Notes under the pieces: model-generated | What the model was told of the DNA's origin: nothing | Databases searched by the model: none | What the model saw: only the letters and a program-made list of their open reading frames with translations | Translations under genes and position numbers: made by a program | Shown here: in pieces, positions 44,001 through 56,000 of the stretch | How the letters are laid out: every line of letters starts with the position of its first letter | How positions within the stretch are numbered: position 1 is the stretch's first letter | DNA from: Pyrocephalus nanus | Lineage: Eukaryota; Chordata; Aves; Passeriformes; Tyrannidae | NCBI GenBank assembly: GCA_038380795.1 | Contig: CM076259.1 | Span: forward strand, 100,985,739 to 101,049,738 | DNA length: 64,000 nt | Direction of reading: 5' to 3'

Positions 44001-47000
44001 TGGAGCTCAAGTCCTGTGAGGAGTGGCTGAGGGAGCTGGGGTTGTTTAGCCTGGAGAAGAGGAGGCTCAGGGGTGACCTCATCACTCTCTTACAACTACC
44101 TGAAAGCAGGTTGTAGCCAGGTAGGGATTGGCCTCTTCTCCCAGGCAACTAGTGACAGGACAAGAGTAAACAGCCTCAAATTACGCCAAGGGACGTTAAA
44201 GTTGGACAACAGAAAGAATTTCTTCACTGAAAGGGTTGTCAAGCATTGGAATGGACTGTACACGAAGGTGATAGAGTCACCATCCCTGCAGGTGTTCAAG
44301 AAATGACTGGACATGGCACTTAGTGCCATGGTCTAGTTGACAAGGTGGTGATTGGTCAAAGGTTGGACTCAATGATCTTGGAGGTCTTTTCCAAGTGGTT
44401 GTGTGATTCTCCATAATTCTGAGGTACACAATTACTTGATAATCTCTGGTTTTATTTCTAATAAAAAGGTTCAAATTTCCATAGATGCAGACAAAGGGAC
44501 ACAAAGAAGGCCATGATATTTTCTAACTACTTTAGAAGAAACTATCAGCTTTGCTAAGTACAGTTCTGAGTACCTGAATGCTTGGCAAATTAAGAAGGGA
44601 TGTAAGTAGCCGCATATTTTATGGTGGCCTTGAGTTCCCCGCCAAGTTACATATTTCAACTTTTGTCTGTTAAAAATAGAAGGAACCAGTGCCTCTCCAG
44701 TACCTTTCTTCTCCCCCTTCAGTTTCCAAAGGAGCAGGTGCAAAAAGAAAAGTACACTTCTTTGGTCCTTAGCATACAGTGGCATCACAAGATATTATCG
44801 GTGCTGTTACATTCCAATTGACTTTCCTGCATAAAGAAATATCTACATCACTTAGATATTTCACAAGCTTCACTAATGTGCTTCTCTTTCGTTTGTTTTT
44901 ATTGATTATATAGAAACATCTAAACAGGTTTTAGCACCAGACGGACTCTGCTAAGGCAGATTATTTGGCAGTTTTAATTATTAGTAGTGCAAATTTCCCC
45001 CTTGGAATGATTTATATCTGTTTCTCGTCCAGAACTGAAACGTCAAAGATCAGATTAAGATGCTAAAATATGACTCGTAATAACCAATTTCAGAACCTTA
45101 ATGCAGCTCAGAACAAAAGAATATCCATTATACACACTGCAAGTATACTGCTTCCCTTGTAAACAATGTATTAATCTTCTATGACACATTCAGTCATTCC
45201 ATTATTTCCTTAACTTTATGTCCACATAACTTTCTCTTTAACATATCTACCTTACATGCCCTTGAATGCAAACTGCAAATCATCCAGTTAATTACAATTA
45301 TAGAAACCTGGCACTCAAAAAGCTCTAAAAACAAAGATGTCCCAGAATCAGTCTTCTGTACTCTCCCTTCTTGCTAGCCAAAAAATTTACAGTAAGTGTT
45401 CGACATCTTCCACATTTTACAATATACTGCTATCATGAAATTGAACCCTCAATTCAAGGTGAAAGGGTATGTTTTTGCACAAATTCAAGAAAGAGGAAGA
45501 AGAGACCTCTTACACGATGGCAAGGCTACAAAAGTTTACCTTTGCTCATCTGAAGACATCTCCAAATACCACAAAGTTTTAGAAGCAAGTCTCACACCAA
45601 CTTTTAGGTCTTTAATTTACCTTCAAAAGTTCAGACTAGGTTATCTTTCCTATGCAAATAAACAGCCTTGTCAAAAAGGTCAAATGCTTCAAAACCCTCC
45701 TATTTGCACATTTCAGACTACGAAGACATGAAAAAAAGAAGTTTTACTTGCAAATCCCAGCAAAACACTTTTGAAGGAAGTTCATACAGAAACAGTAGGT
45801 CACTATGAGCAACCCACCTAATTTAGCACTAGAACAGATGTTTACACCTTATACCAAGATACTGCTTTATTTCTTACATTTTTCTGTGTTTTTTTCATTT
45901 TCTTTAAAACCCTTGTTCACTAATCATTTTTAAGTTTTACTACAACGACAACGTGATGAACTTCACTCAAATTCTACCATCAGCATATGATGCAGAAAGC
46001 CCTGTCCTATCTACAGCATTGAAATTTTTGTCAGAAGGAAGACTGTAAGATGAGTCAGGGGGAGGGTTGTAGTGGTTATTTATGCATTTCATATAAAGGA
46101 AATACAAGAATTTTTCAAACCCTTTCCATTTAATCCTTATCTTTTTTATATAAGCTTCTATTTTGATAAAAGCTTTGTGCTACACTTTTCAGCTCCCTTT
46201 TATATTTTATTCCCTACTAAAGCCAACCTAATCATTATTGTCTACTCCCCAGATCAGTTTACAGCCAAGGAAAATATCAGAAAGATTAAAAAAGTAAAGC
46301 TAAGGCAATTCACAAAAGCGACCAGGTAATGGTAAGACACTATCAAAAAGAAAATACCTTTTCAAACAATATTAAATAGGGACAGCAGAAAACACCTCGT
46401 GTCCTACCATGTAAAAATATACAGAGATCTTAAATAATGCAGAGTTAACTCCCTTTTTATCAAAAGATGTATGTTCACAAAACATATGCAGGAAAAACTG
46501 TACTTACAACAGGGTTTTTTGTGTCTGGATCAAATTCTGTAGAATTTGCATCTGAAACAGAAGTTCAAAATAAATATAGTACATTTGTTCTACCTGCACT
46601 ACAAACTCATAACAGTTCTGTGGCATTTCAGGGCTTGTCTGCATTTAAGCTACAATTGTGTGTTGAAACACATTCTGCACCACTTCTGAAGCAAGCACAG
46701 GAAGCACAGGACCTCAGACACATCCCCTTTCCTATTTTCCAAAACTCTTTCCTCTCAGCTCTTAGTAGTAGAAATTCGTTGATGAGCTAAATCTCTTCAT
46801 ACTACTGCTGCAATGGTTCTGGTTTGTCTACTCTGGTTTGTCTCCTCTGGCTAATGAAGGCAAGTGAGAAAACCACTTTTACTCTTCACCACCTGCACAC
46901 TCCAAAAAGAGACTAGAGTTGAACTGTAAGCACACTTTCTCCTACGCTTTAGATCAAGAAACAGGTTTCAAGCAATCTGCATAATAAAGAATTCAGACTC

Positions 47001-50000
47001 CATTGCACAGAGAGGTAGCATAGTGTACATAGCTGAAAATGATCTTGCTGCAAGAGCTAAGTATCTAATAATCACAGGACCTGTAAATAGTTCTAGTAAT
47101 AGACATGCATTTCACATAGAGAATAAAATTTCTTCTAAGCAAATCATATTCACACTAGCATACTGAGCTCACCTTTCCAATTCAAACAGTTTCTTGCAAA
47201 TTCCACAACTGCTAACTGCATTCCCAGGCAAACTCCTAGAAAAAAAAAAAACAACAAAAAACAAAATCCCCAGAATTTAACAGGACAAAGCAAGGCTGAC
47301 TAAGTACTTGTTCTTCTGTCTTAGACTTGACTACTTTGAAATCTTGGAACTCAGGGTATATGCACAGACTTATAAAAAGCTAAATCAAAAGTGGCTCCTC
47401 AATGTAAAGTTCACACTTCAAACTTGGCATGCTGTAAATACCTGTGATACACACAATTATGTGCTTTAAGCCCTTTCAAAGATTTTTTTTTTCCTCCTGT
47501 CTATTTCACCAATAATTACTGCAAAGACAAACAGAAGCTGAAAACCTGGGTTTATCCAGATTCAGAGTTTGCTTTGGCAGCTACTCAGACACTTGAAAAA
47601 TCGTAAGAAATGTGTAGTAGGAAAGTAAGCTTGAGAGGCACTTACACAAAAAGCACTAAGCTTATAGGTCATAGCTTCAAGATGACTTTACCATAATAAA
47701 ATGTACCAGTAAGTCAAACAAAATAATGTAAAAAATGCATCCAAAGACACCTATGTTTTCTGCACACTATTAAACATGTATAATTATAGTGATTTAATTA
47801 CAATGAGAAGCGAAGACTCTCCATTTAAAATGTGAGCATAGCAAATAAAACCTTGAGAATAGGGATAGTCTTCATTTCCTTCCTTATACAGATGTAGCAC
47901 ACAACTATGACCCTGGGCATTATTTACATGGAAAATATCCACAACATCACATGTACTTCCCTAAGACAGAATCCTTCCTTATTGTGAGTTTAATTTTATT
48001 TTTTTTGAGTCAAATCAATTAGCTTGCTATACATCTCCAAAACACAGTAATTTCTGTTTCTAACAATCTTACCAAGAAAAGGTTTTTTTTTTGATCTTGC
48101 CCAGGAGATAGCTTGGAGTTTTCCTTCTGTTCCCCTAATTCCAAACCCTCCTGGGACCAGAATGCCACTGTAATGACAGCCATATATAAAAGAATCAACA
48201 TGTAGAATCACATCAGCAGAGGAAATCCATACAAACTGAAGACTTTTGAGGAAACAAGCAAGCACAGTGCATGAAAGACATGTTTTTTATGAACATTCCT
48301 AATATAAAGAATTTATCTCTAAATCTGGAGATTTGTTTCATCTACCCACCCCAGCTCTCTTCTGACCAGCCTCATGCTTCACAGTGAAATTCTGACTGCT
48401 TAAATACATATTGCTCAAATAAACTACCTACATATTCACTATTCTAGGATCTCAACACCAAAACTTTGCATCTACTAAGCAATAATGTAGAAACAAAATG
48501 TATTTTGACAACAAACAATATTTACAAATACAAATTGAAATCCTGGCAGTGATTCTTAACAGAGACATTTGCAGAGTGTCAAAAGCATTTACAAGCACCT
48601 TTTGCTGACCTGCACTGTAAAGAAAGTCCAGCTATCCAAAAAAAAACAAAACAAGAACAACCCTAAACCCAACAACCAAACAACTGCAACTTGTCTAAAG
48701 GGATTAAAGCAGAGTTTGAGGGTATAGGTTGATACTTCATTTGCTATGTCTGAAGCTTGTCACCAACCACGTAATATATCCCTTTACATAAGTAAACAGA
48801 AGTTTGGATGCATCGAGAAATGATCCGATTTATTGAAGCATTTTTCAGCATATGCAATCAATATCAAGGTCTGCATTTGGGATACAGAATACCCAACATC
48901 ACTTACTCTGCTTTGCACAGTTTGTGCCATGCCTGGTGATATTTCACTGAGTTCTCAGCTTCTGTAGAACGTTCAAGTTCTGTTGAATCTATGTACTAAT
49001 AAAGAAAAACAGGCAATGAAATGGTCTTTTCTTCCACAGAAAGAACAGCATATATTATATAATTAAGCATTAAGAAAAATTATTAAGCCTTTCAAGTGAA
49101 TTTCCAAATAAACCTGTAACAACTTCACTGAAGAACCAGTACTTGCTTTGAGGACACAGTGTTTACTCCAGTTGCAGCAATCCACGCCCCTTTTTTGCAC
49201 ATAGCTCAGAAGTTCTGCCTGCCAACAGTCCTGTTTGGTATCCTCCAGGCAATCAGACTTGCTACAATGTTCACATAACTGTGTACCCAGGTTATCTTCC
49301 TATGCCAATCAGGAACCAGTTGAGAAGTGGTGCTGACCTTTTCCTGACAGCCAAGATGTTCACTTTCCTGCCTTTTGGATGCCACAGTTTATCTAAATTT
49401 ATTATAAGACTGGATAAACCTGCATTGTGTTTGAAAAAGGCATTTCTGGTAAGTTTTGTGTAGTAAGGAGACACATCATCTATGCTCTACTAGAAATACT
49501 GCATTAGAATCTCTAGTGCCACTAAGCAGCACAGCTCCTGAGGTACCACTCTAGTGAAGTAAGATGGCTATGTACTGCATTGGGGACACAAAAGATCAGA
49601 GTTTGATTCTGGGTTTTGTCAGTCTTCTCCTCAGAATAACAATTAATCACATCCTGCTGTAGAGTCCGTCCTCCACAAAAATGAGATCCTCCAAACTGAC
49701 AGAACTCACCCGTGTGCAGAGAAGTGAACCTGACAAGAAGCTTGCTGACAGTTTTCCAGACAGACAGGACTGCCTTCTAGAACTACTTCTGAATGTTGTT
49801 ATTCTATACTAGAATACTACAGGATCTACTAAAAGGACATTTTATCATGCTTGGAGGTTGGAAAGAGAAACTAATTACAGTTTAAGTTAATAGTGTTTTC
49901 CTTGCCAAAGATATTGAGCAGGCACATTTATCACTTCAAGCAGCATCAACATTTCATCATTCAGATGAAGCAATTCAGAGCACAGCATTCTATCAAGAGC

Positions 50001-53000
50001 CTTTGGGCAAAAACACTTAAAGGAGGTTAGGACATGCACGTAAGTACAGCAGGAGCCCTTTGTTAACCTTTCGGCACTGCACTGGAGCTAAGCAATCATC
50101 AGCTCCCATGCCTGTTAATGCAGAAGCCCCACCAAAATTAGGACCAGCTGCACACAAAGCTAACTCTGTGTTTGCAGACAAGGCACCTTTCACTTTTTTG
50201 ATAAAAGCAAAGCTATTTTACATATCAAAAAAATTTACCACCATGCAGCTGCCAGTAACACTATAGTGACAGAATCACATAGGTCAGAAAGGACCTTGTG
50301 AGGTCTTCAAGCCCAACCCTCTACTCAAATCAAGTCAAACTGGAGCAGGCTGCTCAGGGTCATTTCCAGCCAGGATCTAAAAATCTCCAGGGATCAATAT
50401 AAAACCAACTTTTTGCAGTATTTGCTCATAACCTTCCCAGGGAACAAGGAGAGGCTGACCACCTGCTATTCTTGCTTTTTTTTTCTTTTTTTCTTTTTTA
50501 AGATTGGTACAACGTTTGCCCTGCTCTAGTCAGAGAATCACAAAATCACTAAGGCTGGAAAGGATCCTTGAATCCAGCCACTTACCCAGCACTACCAAGT
50601 CCACCACTAAACCAATTCTCATGAGAAAAGTGAAATTTAACTTTGGTAGTAAATAAAATTTGCAGGTAAAGTCTGTTTTTTCATCGGATCCAGTTTTGAG
50701 TAACTTCAGTATTCCCTTCAGATAACTTTAGTTCCAAAAAAAATAATTAAATCCGTAAACATTTCTTTTAAAAAATTAGATGCTTGGCCTGTCTGTATTT
50801 ATCTGCATGATTCATTTTCTAGTTTTCACATGAATTAAAACTGCCTAAATGATGGGAACTAGTAGGGTATCACAGAATTATACAATAGTAGATTCAAACT
50901 ATTCCTGAAAGCAAAAGCCAAAAATATCCTCACCATTAAATCCAGTTTGTAATTAATTGCCAGCGCAGAGTGTTCCAGAGCTTTGAAAACAGATGCATAG
51001 CAGTCACTTAGCTTTGTGTACTTGCCAACGAGAGCGATGGAACACACCTTCAGCAACCTTTCATATCTGACAAAAACAAGTTTTTCAGTTACTACATCAA
51101 ATTTCACGAAGAAAACATTTTAAGTGTTTGCTTTTTATTTAACTCCACAAAATATCTTACAAAAATTTCCAAACTGACCATGTTTTTAAACTTAGACCAT
51201 TCACAGGTGTTGATCAGCACCTGGACTCCAGTCCAGTCTGGTGATTTCACTGTAGCTAAAAATCTAACTTGAATTAAAACACTTCTAAAAAAAGCAGCAG
51301 AATGTAGAATACCTGCAAGCCATTTTCTTCCATTTCATTAGAAGATCACTTGGCTGGTCATCAATAGGTAAATTTAACCTCTGTTTAAAATACTTAATGA
51401 TGCCTTGCTCCTCCAACAGGATTGGTACTCGATAAGTAGAAGAAACATCATGAATAAATATCACCTAGCAAAAGAAAGCATAACATGAAAGACTTATCTA
51501 AAATCTTTCACAGGAAACATACATTCTATTTTTTGGATACTACATGCATATTTTCATTCTATTTTTTAAATACTTTTCCTTTGAATGAGCAGGACAGCTT
51601 GGCAGCTACCATCCTAAGGACATAACATTAAGAACAAATCACTAACTGCTCTAAGTTACAGCTGTGTTGACTTTGGAGACTGCTATAATCCTGAAACAAG
51701 CTAAAGACATTGCTTTTGTCTTGACAGTACATACAGTCAAGAGAGGAGGGAGGACTCACTTCAAATAAATAAAATAAAAATCCACTTAGAGGAAGACTGG
51801 ACAAAACAGCACATGGCCTTCATGGACTAGTTATGACAGTCCTGGAAGTCAGTTCTGGGCACACAAAACACAAGAAAATGATCAGGAGTATAGATTCACC
51901 AAGGGAAGGTCATACTCAACCAATCTGATAAACTTTTATGATTAAGAGACTGGCTTGGCAGATAAGAGGAGAGCAGTGGATATCATCTACCTGCACTTCA
52001 GGAAGGCTTTTAACACTGTCTCCTCTAAGATCCTCATAGACAACCTGTTTACGTACGGATGAGCAGACAGTGAGGAAAATGTCAGAATGGCTGGGCCCAG
52101 AGGGTGATGATCAGGAGCACAGAGTCTAGCTGAAAGCCAGTAATTAGCAGAGTACCCCAGGGGCCAGTACTGGACCCAACCCTGTTTAACATCCTCATTA
52201 ATATTATTATATATTATATAATTATATATTCTGTAATATGTATTATATTACATTATTAAGTCTGGATGATGGGGCAGAGCACACCTTCAGCCAGTTTTCA
52301 GATGACACCAAAGTGGTATATAAGTGGCTGACAGGGCAGAGGGCTGTGCCGCCACCCTGCCAACAGGCAGAAGAAATGGGCTGACAGGAGCCTCAAGAAG
52401 TTCAACAAGGGTAAGTGCAAAGCCCTGTATGGGGCAGAAGCAACCCCAGGTACAACTGCATGGGGCCACCCAGATGGAAAGCAGCTTAACAAGAAATGAC
52501 CTAGTGGAGACCAAGTTGAACATTAGCCAACCTGTGGCACCCTGGGCTGCACTACAACCATTCAGGTACTACTCTAAAAGGTAGAAATTTGGAAAAGAAG
52601 GAACAGTGACATGAAGACAGCTCTCTCCCTGCCATGGAGCTCTCGGGGCAGTTCAGCTATGCATGTTGTTCTTGGTCCAGTTAGAGTGGCATAGTAACTG
52701 CAGTTGAGATCTGAGCACGTATATGCTTATACACAGCCTGATACTGGCAGAAGAACACACATCATTTCTCTCTAATTGAATTTTCAGTTGTCTCCCTCTC
52801 GCTGAAGAGGAACTACAAAGGCATTTCTGAAGGATTTTCTGGAAGCTAGCTTGATAAAGGATGTTGTCTTTCACAGAGAGTATAAGATGGAAAGAATGAG
52901 GGGTGAGGGGTGTGAAGCAATGGCCACACTGTTCTCTAAGTCCTCATCCAGAATCTTGCTATCAAAAGCTTTTCCTTACATATCTGCAGAGAGAGAGGTC

Positions 53001-56000
53001 AGCACTGACACATATTTGAAATACCACATAACTACTTGCATCTATTTTGCATTTTTACTATAGAAAAAATATTAAAGAGCATTTGATTTCTCAAAATTAA
53101 TGTCTGAATAACAATTAATCACCAACTATTAGGCAAAAATCACACATGAATAATAAAAGGATATATGACTACACAGTAGATGTTCTAAACATGATGAAAG
53201 AGCATAAATAGCCTACTACGTATGATCACAGTAAGAGTGTTCATGTGGCTGCAATCATCTATGGACATAAACATATCATCTGACTTTAACCACACTTTGT
53301 TCATCCATTACTACAATCAACTGAGATCATTTATGGGCAATAACCAGCCAGAGTTGTGAAAACTGTGCAGTTTCAAGCTATGTATAGCAACTAACTGTGC
53401 ACTCAAAACCTATTGCTTTGATTAGATTTTACGTAACATGCATTTAAATTATTAATGACTGTTTGACGTAAAACTTACCATACAAACTCCCAGTATTTTT
53501 AAAATACTATAGTGTACAGGACAGCAAGATAAAAATGATAAAAACAATTATATGTTAACGAAGCAGTCTGAAGTTGAAAACAGAAATGTGCAGAAATATT
53601 TATATGCTTTCCTACATGTTTAAATTATGACAAATAAAATATTAAAGTACTGACCTGCTCAGGCTCCACATGACAAAACATGGAAATCTTTTCTTTTACT
53701 GCCATTTCTATAGGTTTTGCACTTCTGCAGACTATCTGTCATAACAGAAGGAAAAATTTCTAATATTTACTAGGCAAACCAATAGAAGAGCCTCAATACT
53801 TCATAAAGAAATTCATCTCCTTTGGAAGCAGAGCATAAACAAATGTGCCTTTTATACTCTTTCCCCTCTTTCAGAGTTCTACAATATGTCATAGCTCACA
53901 AATAATCTACTAGCAAGGCAGAAGTAAACCACTCACCTACCCATACTGACAGATTTTTATTTATCTTTCACTGACACTGCAATACTGCTTCCTCATGTTC
54001 TCCTTTCTTGCAGCTGCTACTGTAATAGTCTGTCTAAAGTCTAGCAGCTCTATAAATATGAGTAATATGATGAATCGGAATACTGTCATCAGTAAGATCA
54101 GATTTAAATTTAGAGCATTAATACTTAGCTTACATGCATATTTCTAGTATTTCAGTAGTTTAGCATCTTCTTGTAATTTTTAATTTGCACATCATGACAA
54201 AAAGAATGAGGCCGAAGATAAGAAAACTATTTCATAATTGTGTGGGGTTTTTTTACTGCTTCAATTATTCTCCTAGTATTTTGCTGATACATTTGAAACT
54301 CAAGTTATTTTAGAATATATTGATCATTTTTCGTGATTGTTCAAAGGGGTCTTATGTAATTCCAGGCAACCAGCTCAAAATACAGAACTGCTATATCAGT
54401 GTGTCTGTTGGTAACTCTGTCTACTACCTTAAGTTATTTTGAAACCTGAAAGTATAACAGAGAGTAGGATGATCCTATTACAAGATTAATTCACTATTTT
54501 CCCCATCTTTCTAGCAAATGCATGTACTTAATGCATTAAGCCTGTTCATTCAGAAACTTGTAGCTCACCTTTGATCACCTTACTAATGCAGTTTAGCTAC
54601 ACTGATACTGATGAAGTCTAACTTCCCCTACTTAGTGCACATTCAAATGAAAAAAGTATCAGGAAACAATCTGTACATTCTATTCAAGTAAGCACAACTC
54701 ATACTTAAAAATTTGGTACAGTTTGAAGTTGAATTAATAAACCTTGACAGTATGAGTACATGACTAAATCCATTTTGAAAACTATAATTCATTTTGCTGA
54801 GGCAAATTTAAAGCTAATGCAGACAGAGAAATCAAAAACATCAGAATCACCATGAAAATAAAGAAACTACAATAACAACACTGGCAGAGACACATCTCAA
54901 AGGAACATAACACACAGAAGATGAGGAACAACTCAACTGAACAGGATGGCACTGGCAAGCGTATACTCGGTTTACTAAGTGCTGTAGCAGAGTACATCGT
55001 ATCTGCAGCTATAGCGTGTTCATTAGGCACTCTGGACACCCCCCAGAGAACAGAAAGGCTCTTGCACACACAGCTGAGACCATCCCAGCATGCCACCTCA
55101 GGAAGCCTGGGAGCAGGCAGTGAGGCAGCAGGTATTCAGGACAGGACGAGCCAAGTTCAGATCAGGCAGCCTGGCAGCACAGGTTATGGACGAAGCCCTC
55201 CTGACTGCTGCTGGAGAAGCTTCCCTGTGCACTGTCTTGGCCTTGGGCCCCTGCCCAAGAGAGTTACCATTTAAAGACTGTCTTAAAGCAGCACTCAAGG
55301 AACTTTATAAGGGCGCCAGGAGGCTACACTCTTGAATGTAATCCCTTGCTGCTTTAGCAATCAACAGCAGCAATCACAAAAAATAAAAAAAGATACTTTG
55401 CTTCTGGCAGTCCCAGAACTGCCACAGGCAAGAACTCAAGATGTGAGAAAGTGACGACATTTGTCTGTTTTCTTTTTATTACACACACCCACTTAACAAG
55501 CTTTTTAAAAATTTTTATTTTCTGGGTGGGGAGGGGGAGGGAGAAGTCAGGCACTGTCAATTATCTTAAAGGCCTTCAAAAATGACATGCAACTTTCCCT
55601 ATGCAATTAGCACCTCAAGAGGGATTTTGAAGTTTAGGCCCTGAAGCTTAGAATACAGCATTGCATTAATAAAAGTCCTTCCCTCCACAAGATGACTACA
55701 ATTACCAAGTCACAACAATTTGAAGTTAAACACATCCTTCATATATCCTGTTTATAAATCCATTGGTTTAGTAGTTATAAAAACACTCATTCATACGTGT
55801 AAAATGCAAGAACTAAAAAAAAAAAAACAGAGAGAAGCACAACACAGAATTTAACTGTGTAACTATACTTCTAAGAATATTTTTTCCTTCTTGAGCACAT
55901 ACACATAGCTTCTTCTTAATCACGCACAAAAAGAAATTCATGAGAATGTTAGGAACCAGAAACATTCTGGTTCTTCCCACAAAGCAAACTGGGATTTCAG

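Larger units (their letters stand above)
19587..46507 (-). other. CTPS2 intron 12, host of S100G
   Basis: 26.9-kb GT-AG intron, over ten times the size of most other introns of this gene. It hosts the S100G gene on the opposite strand (39206-41700), an ancient CR1 remnant (about 30230-30560), a well-preserved CR1 (about 43725-44420), a 32-bp tandem duplication (43280-43347) and A-rich or T-rich tracts (21729-21757, 23580-23591, 28160-28176, 31919-32055, 43125-43150, 43176-43192). The 19587-30200 and 32100-39200 stretches show no gene. Confidence 0.88.
48996..50933 (-). other. CTPS2 intron 8
   Basis: 1.9-kb GT-AG intron. It contains two CR1 3'-end fragments in minus orientation (50267-50505 and 50530-50625); nothing was recognised in 48996-50266. 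Confidence 0.85.
51465..53654 (-). other. CTPS2 intron 6
   Basis: 2.2-kb GT-AG intron dominated by a truncated CR1 copy (about 51885-52565) containing an AT-rich block. The remainder, 52566-53654, shows nothing I recognise. Confidence 0.85.

Noticed and set aside
44073..44306. 77-codon ORF and neighbouring ORFs at 43925-44330
   Set aside because: Fragments of the CR1 reverse-transcriptase tail and its reverse complement, not a gene.
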